A DNA stretch of 10,221 nucleotides from Trichomonas tenax (GCA_023091735.1 JALKBU010001499.1:1-10221), one strand, 5' to 3'; positions 1 through 8,473 are shown, counted from the first letter of the stretch. Numbers and translations are program-made. The notes: generated from the letters alone by a model not told the origin.

Positions 1-114
1 GCATAAATATCGTTGTTTTCTTACCAATTAGGTATATGCTCGTTGATGATAGAGTTGTGGCTCGTCAACAACACTAACCTGGATGTATTGGTTAGACAAC
101 AAAGATATTTATGA
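1..114. repeat. Imperfect inverted repeat at the left edge
   Basis: Bases 1-30, read on the minus strand, closely match bases 86-114 on the plus strand; both contain a TATTGG/AATTGG-like start, an ACAA(C/A)GATATTTATG core and few mismatches. About 55 bases separate the arms, and these also show weaker complementarity (CTCGTTGATGA against TCGTCAACAA). The right arm lies inside the left copy of the edge element (85-223). The left arm therefore looks like part of another copy of that element running out of the window in the opposite direction. The alignment was made by eye. Confidence 0.6.
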
Positions 115-223
115 CACTTTTTATAAAAGTGACAATTTGCCCGCACAAAAAGTGACAATTTATTTTAAAAAGTGACTTTAAGGTTCGGCGTCACTTTTTG
201 ATTTTCACTTTTGTCATAGACTC
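85..223 (+). mobile_element. Truncated repeat-element 3' end, left copy
   Basis: These 139 bases align with the reverse complement of 9953-10095 at roughly 85 percent identity by hand count, with about four gapped bases. The shared block covers the last codons of a coding frame (KDIY, TFYK, DNLPAQ), its stop and about 50-80 bases of tail ending in TTTGTCNTAGACTC. In this copy the frame is open only from about 53 to a TGA at 173-175, with an in-frame TAG at 50-52. It has lost the homologous upstream coding sequence seen in the right copy. The tail carries three AAAAGTGAC motifs (125-133, 148-156, 168-176) and two inverted ones (190-199, 204-215). The similarity stops sharply at both ends. This suggests the 3' terminus of a dispersed transposon-like element; the superfamily was not recognised. 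Confidence 0.6.
167..199 (+). repeat. Perfect 10-bp hairpin in the element tail
   Basis: AAAAAGTGAC at 167-176 is the exact reverse complement of GTCACTTTTT at 190-199, with a 13-base loop. The stem begins at the stop codon of the left element copy (TGA 173-175 lies within it). In the right copy the equivalent stem is weaker but still partly formed. Subterminal repeats of this kind are typical of transposon ends; a role in binding a transposase or in ending the transcript is inference. Confidence 0.55.
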
Positions 224-821
224 ATATCTCGATAAATATTAATTTTTAGACTTTGAAATTTAAAAAGTTTAATATAGTGTATGAATAGTATCTAATATAA
301 ATGTTTATAACAATACATCATTTGTAGAATAACTAATTCCAAAATCATCTTTCTACTTCATTCTCAAAAACGATGATGAACAACAATGAAGAAATTCTAA
401 TTATAACATTATATATATCACAGATAATAGATTATAACAAAGTTAGTTTTGGTTTGTAAAACAAATTCCTAAGATGAGTTTTTAACACTTAAAAAAAAAA
501 GATTTTTTATATGTTCTAAGTATGAATATTCATGATTGTCGTAGAATAAGAGCTATTAAATGATACTTATTCCAATACATTGTTACTTTCTATAGTCCTC
601 AAGCTACTCTATGGTAATACAATTGATCTCTATTATGGGCAAAAACATACATTTTTAACATGAAAATATAAACGATGAATTATAAACAATCAATGAAAGC
701 TTCAAAGATGATTTGAACTATAAAAACCAATTCTGGACATTTTACATTTGTTGTTGTTAAAGCAGTTTTATCAAAATAACGATGCAAAGACTATGAATAA
801 AAATAAAAAACAGTTTTTAGA
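224..821. other. AT-rich spacer without recognised features
   Basis: About 600 very AT-rich bases lie between the left element end and the stop codon of the large minus-strand gene. All frames are broken by frequent stops, and no RNA gene or strong repeat was seen. Its right end carries the presumed poly(A) signal of the large gene. Confidence 0.6.
816..819 (-). terminator. TAAA poly(A)-type signal of the large gene
   Basis: Read on the minus strand, the TAA stop (824-822) is followed two bases later by TAAAAA. Trichomonas mRNAs are known to use a UAAA signal at or just after the stop codon, and the position fits that rule. In DNA this AT-rich the match could occur by chance. Confidence 0.4.
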
Positions 822-3800
822 TTATAAAAGCGTTTGTGGTTGATGAGAGATCATTTCTTGGCAGTTGCAAGAGAAGTTTATCTCTCTTTGGATCTTTGAT
901 AGTTTTCTCTTCTTCCTGTTTAACTCGTCATCATTATCACGTGTTCTTTGCTTTGATGCATTGATTTTTGCAGGCAATGAACTTGATTTGTTGAACATCT
1001 CTATTTGCGATTTAGAAAGCGGACTTTCTGAAGGAAGCTGAGAAAATCCGGGAGCAAGCTTTTGAGGAGACTCTGATCTTCCTGGATTCTCAAGCATAGA
1101 AACAAGTTTCCTGTTTTCCTCATCAACTTTCATCAATGAGCTTGCAAGTTCAAGCTGTTTGTTTCCATTTTCATTTGACACTTTGATTGTTTTCTCGAGA
1201 GTCTTCTTCATGAAATCTGCCTGTTCGGAGAGTCTATTTGCGACTTCTCTGTACTTTTCAGTCTGTTCATGCTTGAATTGCTGAAGTGTTTTTGTGATTT
1301 TCTCTGATTTCTTCAACTTATATTCATTCTTCTTTAGTTGCTCTGAATCCTTCTTTAATTCATTGATTCTCTCCAATGCAGTATTAACATTAGAAACCGA
1401 AGGTCCAAGCTTCGAGAAAACAGTCGCAACTTCGTTTTCAAGATTTTCAACTTCATCTTTCATATCAGAGATTTCCTTCTTCTTTTGATCAATGTCTTTG
1501 GCCAGTTTCTTAATGAGATCATCCTTTGCTTTGAGATCTTGTTCGAGTTCTTCACATCTTTCGCATTTTTGTTCTTCTTCTGACTTGATTTCTGTATTCG
1601 ATATTTTTTCTTCAAGTTGATCAACACATCTCTTTGCAGCAATGCATATCTCTGAGAATGATTGATGATTCTCTGGCAATTTGAAGATTGTTGATAGTCT
1701 CATTTGAAGAGAGAGTTGCTTTTTCAGTGTCTGCACAAGATTTTGTTCTATTTCGTCAAAATCTGCATCTTTGTTTTCGATTTCGAGAATTTCAACAAAT
1801 CTTTGTCTGATTTCATCATTATTTGTAATTTCACGCTTTAATTCGAGCTCTGCTTTCTTTAGCTCAGCATTGGCTCTTGCAATAGACTCAACAGGATCTT
1901 CATCGTATTTTCCAATCTTTCGAAGTTCGGATTTTATCTTCTTCGCGAATTCATCGGTTCTTTTGACTTCTTCATTTGCTGCTTCAACGGAACTCTCCAA
2001 TTCTCTGATTTTATCAATGATTTCATCGGAAACGGAATCATCAACGCTGTCATTGAAGCTGCTTCCAATGAGAAGAGCGTTTTTAAGCTTCGTGAACATA
2101 TCAGAAAATTTTGCGTTATCATCTTTAAGCTTTGAAAGCTTCGATTCAAGTGATTTCTTATCTTTAATGAGATAAGCAACGATGTTATTAACATCTGCCT
2201 TTGGATCTTTCTCACCAAGTGTTTCAAGAAGTTGTTTTCTTTCTTTCTTAAGTCCATTTAATTCTGAATTCATTTCTGTAAATAATTCAGGAACTGATTG
2301 TTGATTTGAAAGAGCAAGATCATTGATTCTATCAAATTCTGCTTTCATTGCCTTCACTGATTCAATCGGATCATCTGTTTGAAGGATAATTTCGATTTCA
2401 TCAAGTTTTCTAAGTTTTTGATCCACATTTTTAATAATTGATTTAGTATCTTGCTCTGGTTTGCTATTTGTAACTTGTCTGATTGCATTCTCAGACTGCT
2501 TGAGCTGTTCAACGCAATCAACTATTTCAGATTGCGTGAGATCATTGTCATCAAATCCCAACATTTCTTGTAACTTGTTAATGAAATCTTGCATCTTTGA
2601 GACATAATCTTTGATGTTTTGGAGTTCATTTGTTGAGAATAGTTCTTCAATTTCCTTACAGAACTGCTGCATATCATTAATCTGAGAAGAAATATAATCA
2701 GCATCTGCTTTGTCTCCGAAGATTTCATGAAGTTTTGCATCAAGCGATTTAAGATCATCAATTTTATCTTGTTTATCTTCATCAAACATACTGCTGAGTT
2801 TATCACTCATCTTCTTCAGTTTTTCGACTTCTTTGAGTATATCAAGAGTGTCTTGTTCAACATTGGCATCGAAAATTTGACGAAGTTTTTTATCATTTTC
2901 TTTGAACTCTTCATTTTCAATGTTCATAACTGCAACTTGGTCCTTTAGATCACCAAATGATGTTGTTTCAGGCAATTTCATGACTTCTTTGATTTGCTTT
3001 ATTTGATCTTTTATGTCATCGATCTTTTCAATGATTTCATCTTCATTTTCAGCTTCGACATTCTCTGATGTATTAATGATAATTTTCTTGAGCTTTTCGT
3101 TCTCATCGTGAACAACTTTCATTGAATTGATTGCGGATTCAATATTCTCATCGCCGAAAATATCACATATCTTCTTATGAAGATTCTGCGTCTCTGTGTA
3201 TTTGTTCTGGAAATCATCGAGTTTCGCTAAGTTTTCTTTTCTATCAATTGCTTCTTTTTCTTGTTCCTCTTTAATCTTCTTTATCTGTTCGGGTATGTCA
3301 TCAATCTCTGTATTGAGGCTGCGAGCAACATTATTCAACATATCATTAAGAACTTTGACTTTTCTTGCAATATCATCGTTGAAATCTATTTCGAGAATAT
3401 CGGCAATTTCAGAGAGTTCACTCTTCATTTCTTTCACCTTTTCTGGAATGCTTTCAGGCTGCTGTGCGCAGTTCAGGAGAACTGAAGATTGCAGTGTAAT
3501 TGATTTCATTTCTTGAACCTTTGCAATGATTTCTTCTGGTTTCTTTAATGACAAAGTTTTCTCGACTGCTGACGAAAGATTCTTGAGTTCTTTGACCTTC
3601 TGAGTAACATCTGAATGTTTCTTAACGCCAACAATATCAGAAACGCTTTCAACAATAGCGAGAAGCTCTTGATTTGAGTTTTTATCTTTTTGTTTTTCGA
3701 TTGATTTCTTCAAGAAAGAAACTTCATCAGAAATTTTTTGAACCTCTTTAACAATATCCTTTGGCTTATCTAATATATCAATCAACTTATCTCTCATTTG

Positions 3801-6515
3801 TCTCATCTCGTTTGCTGCATCGGGAATTCCAGAATATGTCAATGATCCAAGAGCTTTCTTTGTTCGATCCAAAATTGATTTGATGTCATTTACTTTTTCT
3901 GAGAGATTTTCGTTTGCATTTGTTGAGAATGCAGCTGAGAAAGCAGTAACAAAATCTTTGAGATCTTTAACACCATCTGCGACTTGTTTTTTGTCTTCAA
4001 TATCAAGTGTTTCGCAGATAGCATCAATTGTTTCACTCATCTCTTTCACAGCATTATTTACATCTTTATCTGTATCAACATTCAAGATCTCCCTGAGTTC
4101 GTTGAACTGTGCATTGACACTCGATACAATGTTGTTCATCTTCGGTGACATTGGAGATAACGACAAAGGAGTAATCGTTCCTTTCGTGTTTTCTTTTGGT
4201 GAAATATTGAAATTGTCATCGAGAAGCGATGTTGTGTTGATCTGAGACTTTCTTGGTGATGGGAGTGGTGAAGTTTGATGGAACATTTGATCTTCTTCAG
4301 GAATGAACAAGAAATGAGCAATATTTAATATCTCTTGATCATCATCACCTTTCTTCACTTCGTTCTTTATTTTCATCAGATTTTCAAGGACTTTTACGTT
4401 ATCATCTGTTTCGAATATTTCGTTAAACTTAGTCTGGAAGTCAGCAATAGCTTTAATGCATTCATGCATATTCGAAGAATCGTTTCCATTGATTGCTTTA
4501 ATGTCGTCAACGATATTTTGAATCAACTCAATAATTCCATCTTCATCAACGCCAAGAATCTCTTGCAATTTATTGATTATGTCATCTTTGTCTTCATAAT
4601 CGATCTTATCTGAGACTTGCGATTGCTGCTTCTTCTTCTGTATTGGAGAAAAGTTTTTGCTCTTTGGTGAAATACTTTGTGTTTCTTCTGTCTTTTCGAA
4701 TGATATTTCGTCATCATCGTTTTCTTTCTGACCTTTAGATGGAATAGATTCGCATTTATCCTTGAGTTCTTTGACTTTTCGTGGTATTTCATTGAGATAA
4801 ACAGCACCGAGAATCTTTGATGTTGCATTTACGCAATCTCTAATTTCTTTAACTTTTTGAACTAATTCAGCTCTTTCGCTGCTCGCTTTTCTTGGACTCG
4901 ATGGGTCTTTCTTGATTGCTGACAGTAACTTAATGAGTTCATCAACAACATCTTTGAGTTCTTTGACGTTTTCAATTATTTCGCATGTTCCATCATTCTC
5001 GACAATTTGTAATATTTCATTGATTTTCATTGACGCTTCTTTACTGATTTCTGCTGTATTCTCTGCAGAAATCATTTCTTTGATTCCTTGTGTATCGACT
5101 TCTGTACCGAATAAGCTGTTCAGTGCATTTAATGTGTCTTCAAGATTTTCGACAAAGTTTGGTGAATTTGCATCTTCTATTTCATTTAATTTGCCTTTAA
5201 TATCACAAATTTCTTCATAGAGAGTATCAGGAGTGACATCTTTGCAGACGGAGATGATATTATCAAGAACTTGTGCTTTATTTGCCGATGATTTATCTTC
5301 ATTATGGTTTTGCGATTCTTTCATTTGTCTGATAGTATCAATTGCATTGTCGTACGGTTTTTGTTCGAAATCGATGCCTAATTCGTCACAAATTTGATCA
5401 TATACATCTGATTTTGCTATTGCTTTCTTAATGACATCAGAAATCGTCATCTCAGTGGTAAATGATCTCTCTGGGATGGCTTCAAGAATTTCATCGAGTA
5501 TTTGCTTGTTGGAAACGTTTTCTGCAATTAATTTTTGAGCTGTTTCTTCCAAATCAGAATCAATATAAAGGTTCTCAAGAAGTTGTCTCAAACGCTTAAC
5601 AAGGTTCGAATTTTCATCGCTGTTGTCATTTTCTTTGTCTTTATCAACAGATTCTTTTATCTTCTGTTTTCTTGAGTTAAGATCATTTTCTCTTTTGAGG
5701 TTCGCCACTTGGTCGAGAAGCTCATTCATTTCTGATTCCTTTGTCTTCAAACTTCCTTTTAATTTACTGATTTGATTTTCATATTCTGTGTTTTTATCGA
5801 CAATATCATCGAATTCTTCTAAGTGCTTTGCAACATCGTGTGTTAGATTCGTTTTCTCACGATCAAACTTAAATAATGCGCAAATATCATCGAATTGTTG
5901 ATCTAATATCTTGAAATTGTGTTTAAGTGATCCAATTGCTGATGATGTGGTTTCGCGGTCCCACTTATTCATTTCTAATATGTTGGCAATGTGATTATGC
6001 GCTATTTCATCGAGTTGTGAATTTTTAACGAGATTTTCTATTTTCTTTTGCATATCATTATCCGAACATTGTAGAGTTGCTTGTATATTTTGTATTTTCG
6101 GAAGAATTTCTGAATATCTCAACATAGATTTTGTTATTTCTTGAATATTTTCGGTTTCATCGGTTTTATTTAGATTTAACAACACAGATAGCGTTTTGAC
6201 GAATTCCTTGTATGTTTTGTATTCTTTGGCAATCGCAATAAGCTTTTGTAAGTTAATTTGAAAATCATTTTCGAGTTCAAGACCGAATTCTAGGTAAATT
6301 TTGGATATCATTTTATTTTTCTCAGTTATTGTTGTCTTTTGCTGTACAACTTTATCAGCAAATTCCCGTATTTTCTTTTTATGTTCTCGATTTTCTTCCT
6401 TTACAGCCAATAATTGCTCAATTTGAAGCTGTTTTTCAGATATTAATTTTCTGAGCGCTGCCAAAGTTTCCTCCCTTTCCTCCAGACTTGAATTGCTGGA
6501 ATGAAAATCGCTCAT
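822..6515 (-). CDS. Giant coiled-coil repeat protein, 1897 aa, single exon
   Basis: The ATG at 6515 is the first in frame after a TGA at 6567-6569, so the start is well supported. The composition is dominated by K, E, D, I, L, N and S, with no signal peptide or membrane segment seen. Residues 1-110 are heptad-like. Residues from about 380 to 1480 carry a degenerate 26-residue unit with a core like IPxKVKELK; clear copies begin near 822, 848, 874, 901, 973, 999, 1026, 1052 and 1077. Residues about 1480-1790 form a long coiled coil holding a CxxC pair (Cys1651, Cys1654). S/T-P clusters lie near 540, 616, 747-800 and 1805-1835. A basic KKRK cluster sits at 1868-1871. In trichomonads, proteins of this look are often database-labelled viral A-type inclusion repeat proteins, a low-complexity label rather than a viral origin. 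A structural role in cytoskeleton, Golgi, centrosome-like bodies or nucleus is possible; the sequence does not decide between them. Confidence 0.92.
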   Translation of the reverse strand: MSDFHSSNSSLEEREETLAALRKLISEKQLQIEQLLAVKEENREHKKKIREFADKVVQQKTTITEKNKMISKIYLEFGLELENDFQINLQKLIAIAKEYKTYKEFVKTLSVLLNLNKTDETENIQEITKSMLRYSEILPKIQNIQATLQCSDNDMQKKIENLVKNSQLDEIAHNHIANILEMNKWDRETTSSAIGSLKHNFKILDQQFDDICALFKFDREKTNLTHDVAKHLEEFDDIVDKNTEYENQISKLKGSLKTKESEMNELLDQVANLKRENDLNSRKQKIKESVDKDKENDNSDENSNLVKRLRQLLENLYIDSDLEETAQKLIAENVSNKQILDEILEAIPERSFTTEMTISDVIKKAIAKSDVYDQICDELGIDFEQKPYDNAIDTIRQMKESQNHNEDKSSANKAQVLDNIISVCKDVTPDTLYEEICDIKGKLNEIEDANSPNFVENLEDTLNALNSLFGTEVDTQGIKEMISAENTAEISKEASMKINEILQIVENDGTCEIIENVKELKDVVDELIKLLSAIKKDPSSPRKASSERAELVQKVKEIRDCVNATSKILGAVYLNEIPRKVKELKDKCESIPSKGQKENDDDEISFEKTEETQSISPKSKNFSPIQKKKQQSQVSDKIDYEDKDDIINKLQEILGVDEDGIIELIQNIVDDIKAINGNDSSNMHECIKAIADFQTKFNEIFETDDNVKVLENLMKIKNEVKKGDDDQEILNIAHFLFIPEEDQMFHQTSPLPSPRKSQINTTSLLDDNFNISPKENTKGTITPLSLSPMSPKMNNIVSSVNAQFNELREILNVDTDKDVNNAVKEMSETIDAICETLDIEDKKQVADGVKDLKDFVTAFSAAFSTNANENLSEKVNDIKSILDRTKKALGSLTYSGIPDAANEMRQMRDKLIDILDKPKDIVKEVQKISDEVSFLKKSIEKQKDKNSNQELLAIVESVSDIVGVKKHSDVTQKVKELKNLSSAVEKTLSLKKPEEIIAKVQEMKSITLQSSVLLNCAQQPESIPEKVKEMKSELSEIADILEIDFNDDIARKVKVLNDMLNNVARSLNTEIDDIPEQIKKIKEEQEKEAIDRKENLAKLDDFQNKYTETQNLHKKICDIFGDENIESAINSMKVVHDENEKLKKIIINTSENVEAENEDEIIEKIDDIKDQIKQIKEVMKLPETTSFGDLKDQVAVMNIENEEFKENDKKLRQIFDANVEQDTLDILKEVEKLKKMSDKLSSMFDEDKQDKIDDLKSLDAKLHEIFGDKADADYISSQINDMQQFCKEIEELFSTNELQNIKDYVSKMQDFINKLQEMLGFDDNDLTQSEIVDCVEQLKQSENAIRQVTNSKPEQDTKSIIKNVDQKLRKLDEIEIILQTDDPIESVKAMKAEFDRINDLALSNQQSVPELFTEMNSELNGLKKERKQLLETLGEKDPKADVNNIVAYLIKDKKSLESKLSKLKDDNAKFSDMFTKLKNALLIGSSFNDSVDDSVSDEIIDKIRELESSVEAANEEVKRTDEFAKKIKSELRKIGKYDEDPVESIARANAELKKAELELKREITNNDEIRQRFVEILEIENKDADFDEIEQNLVQTLKKQLSLQMRLSTIFKLPENHQSFSEICIAAKRCVDQLEEKISNTEIKSEEEQKCERCEELEQDLKAKDDLIKKLAKDIDQKKKEISDMKDEVENLENEVATVFSKLGPSVSNVNTALERINELKKDSEQLKKNEYKLKKSEKITKTLQQFKHEQTEKYREVANRLSEQADFMKKTLEKTIKVSNENGNKQLELASSLMKVDEENRKLVSMLENPGRSESPQKLAPGFSQLPSESPLSKSQIEMFNKSSSLPAKINASKQRTRDNDDELNRKKRKLSKIQREINFSCNCQEMISHQPQTLL

Positions 6516-6921
6516 GAAAATCTTCTTAACGTACAGAAATATTCCCCATTTTATGATTTCTGACCCTCATGTAAAACGTTAGATGTTAAAAGACGATAGA
6601 AAATACTTTCTTGTGTTATTCTCCCAAAAATAATGATGACCCTTTTTTGGGCGACTAAATTTGAAAAGTTTATTAAATTGAGAAGAATAACACACAGAGC
6701 TTATGTGTGAACACTTGGAATATTTTTTTTTCAAAAAAAGCTAAAAAAGCATATTTGTGATTAGATTTACCTATTTATCATCGACAACAACATATTTTAC
6801 GTTATAAAAATGCTATACAATGAGAATATAATATATTATAATGAGTAAAGCACATCATGGCAAATCAATGTTTTTGATGCAAAATATATCTAATATTTTA
6901 ATGAAATATAGACTTTATTAG
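6516..6921. other. Upstream spacer of the large gene
   Basis: About 400 AT-rich bases precede the start codon of the large gene and hold the nested inverted repeats at 6612-6694. No clear copy of the Trichomonas initiator (TCA followed by pyrimidine and T/A) was found within 20 bases of the ATG. The closest candidates on the minus strand are TCATCATTATT near 6630-6640, and a TCATG that overlaps the start codon itself. Confidence 0.4.
6612..6694. promoter_or_regulatory. Nested inverted repeats upstream of the large gene
   Basis: TGTGTTATTCT (6612-6622) is perfectly complementary to AGAATAACACA (6684-6694). Inside this pair, CCCAAAAA (6623-6630) is perfectly complementary to TTTTTGGG (6644-6651). 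The structure starts about 97 bases before the ATG of the minus-strand gene. Paired sites of this kind can be binding sites for a dimeric regulator or a foldback insertion; which applies here cannot be told from the sequence. Confidence 0.45.
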
Positions 6922-7690
6922 CTAATTCTTTAATATATCATGCACAACATGATTTTGCACACTGGGGTTCAATAACTTAGCAAGAAGTTAATCCAGTGAG
7001 TTAAAAAACGAGTTTCGCTGACTTTGCGTATAAAAATTTAATTGCCCAATCAGGAAATCTTGTTATTTACGATAAATTTTGAGTTTCAAAATATAAATAT
7101 ATTTAATTATGTACCATTTGTTAGAGTTCTATGCAACAAATTTAAATGTCAAACCAAAAGTCGTTCATCTGACATCCACTCAATTTATAAAATGTTTATA
7201 AGTCGGTGAATAAGCAAAATTAAAGTCTTAAATTTTAACTATGATATATGCTATATTTATACAACATACCTCTGGAAAGTTAGGGCATCCTTAATGAACA
7301 AAATTTTAAGACATGAAGTATGTGCGCAATCAGATTAACTATTTTCATCTGTTCTTAATGTTCTTATGAAAAATTTTAATATCATAGACAATATGCTGAA
7401 TCACATCAAAAAAAGTCTTCGTTTCTGATGTTTGACAATGTTAATAACGAATTTGCGCTTACCATTCTTTTATAGGAGGTACCAATACATCGCCTACAAG
7501 GCCTTCAAATGTTTGTAAAACAAAATGGCATATCCACTTATAAGGGATCTTGTAGCACTTGTTTTTGAACTTGCTTGACATGCTTACGTACCCAAAAGAT
7601 CCATATAAAGATTATAGTGAAGACATACAACTATTAGCATAAAATATTATTTTACCATAACAGAAAAATTATCCAATTATAACAAAATGT
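6922..7690 (-). pseudogene. Possible decayed gene, minus strand
   Basis: Read on the minus strand, a chain of coding-like segments runs across this stretch in shifting frames. The best is 7611-7459, 50 codons open with a Met at 7581 and residues such as KWICHF and FEGLVGDVLVPP. It is followed by 7465-7406, by 7407-7345 after a slip at a run of seven T, and by 7348-7280. Later come 7238-7107 (two internal stops) and 7062-6922 (one internal stop, ending LNPSVQNHVV then HDILKN). The part around 7450-7600 is visibly less AT-rich than its surroundings. Against this, in DNA this AT-rich, open runs of 30-50 codons are expected by chance, and the plus strand of 7450-7640 also has short open runs. No family was recognised. 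At least four stops and four frameshifts would be needed, so no working protein is made. Confidence 0.35.
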
Positions 7691-7696
7691 CGAATG

Positions 7697-7713
7697 ATAT
7701 ATATATATATATA
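7697..7713. repeat. AT dinucleotide microsatellite
   Basis: Seventeen bases of uninterrupted alternating A and T. It is a simple repeat in the spacer between the two divergent genes, with no evident function. Confidence 0.85.
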
Positions 7714-7971
7714 AGCGGACATAAAAAAGTATCATCACCACCATCAAAGCAAGAAACAAATCCGTTGTTTAGATTTTCCTAAATTCATTTTGACAGTCAA
7801 TATGAAGCATTTGAGAAAATACTAAATTTAAATTTTTGAACAAAGAATCAGAGAATTCATAGGCATTCACTTTTCTAATATATCTTCAATAAAATTTGAA
7901 GCATTTGGATCAAATATAATCAAATAATTGAGATTTTACAAAAATTAAGCAGCCAATATCTACAATTCCTC

Positions 7972-7990
7972 TATTCATTAACAATGAATA
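7972..7990 (+). promoter_or_regulatory. Palindrome and initiator-like motif before the small gene
   Basis: TATTCATT (7972-7979) and AATGAATA (7983-7990) form a perfect 8-bp inverted repeat with a 3-base loop. The left arm is the end of CCTCTATTCATTA (7968-7980), which resembles the extended trichomonad initiator pattern TCAYTWYTCATTA in its second half, although the first TCA is not matched. It lies about 60 bases before the ATG at 8042, further than the under-20-base leader usual in Trichomonas, so a transcription start here is only a suggestion. Confidence 0.3.
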
Positions 7991-8041
7991 TATTTTGAAC
8001 TCAAAATAAAGGAACAACCGTTTTTGAAAAAAAGAAAAAAA

Positions 8042-8473
8042 ATGACCGAGTTCAATCAACTTCTCGGTGAATATCTCGATAAGACAATCATTGCTTTAAA
8101 TGACATTGCAACATTCACAGAAAATTTCGTTAGCAGCTGCGTCGAAAAAGGATGTGTTCCACCACATCCGGCTGATGTAGCTCGTCAAAATTACTTCAAG
8201 GAGGTCACAGGTAGTGAAATTCCGAAGTTCGACAAGACAGAAAAGACAGAGGAAAAGAAGACACCGAAGAGATCCACAAAGAAACAAGAGGAAAAGAAGG
8301 AAAATAAGAAAGAAACAGAGAAAAAGACAGAGAAGAAGCAAGAAAAGAAAGAAGAACCAAAGAAGGTAGAAAAGGACGACGAATACGAAACACCAATGTC
8401 TTCCCAAAATCCGGACGGCGAGACAGCTTCTCAGCGCCACCGCCACCGCCATCGCAAGCAAAAGCAAAACTGA
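8042..8473 (+). CDS. Lysine/glutamate-rich protein with Arg-His tail, 143 aa
   Basis: The frame is open from a TTG at 8024, but the first ATG is at 8042 and is taken as the start. Residues 1-60 look folded: a probable amphipathic helix (LLGEYLDKTIIALNDIATF), two cysteines (Cys33, Cys38) and a PPHPADV turn. Residues about 62-112 are an almost uninterrupted K/E run (KEKE type), surely disordered or a single charged helix. Residues 132-139 alternate Arg and His, followed by KQKQN. The gene is divergent from the large coiled-coil gene and ends in TGA with TAAA directly after it. No family was recognised. The basic tail could bind nucleic acid, act as a nuclear signal or chelate metal; these are inferences. 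A good codon pattern in the first 60 residues supports a real gene. Confidence 0.75.
   Translation: MTEFNQLLGEYLDKTIIALNDIATFTENFVSSCVEKGCVPPHPADVARQNYFKEVTGSEIPKFDKTEKTEEKKTPKRSTKKQEEKKENKKETEKKTEKKQEKKEEPKKVEKDDEYETPMSSQNPDGETASQRHRHRHRKQKQN

Noticed and set aside
1294..5220. Numerous open runs of 60-134 codons on both strands inside the large gene
   Set aside because: They are shadows of the 1897-residue frame: biased in composition, overlapping it completely and without recognisable motifs.
822..6515. A viral origin for the large coiled-coil gene
   Set aside because: Resemblance to viral A-type inclusion repeats reflects coiled-coil composition only; no viral hallmark gene is nearby.
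8024..8041. An upstream TTG start for the small plus-strand gene
   Set aside because: The added codons are only lysine and arginine from an A-rich leader, and a eukaryotic gene should start at the ATG at 8042.
8096..8467. A 123-codon minus-strand frame rich in L, F and C
   Set aside because: It is the antisense of the K/E-rich tract; its hydrophobic look is a by-product of the purine-rich coding strand.
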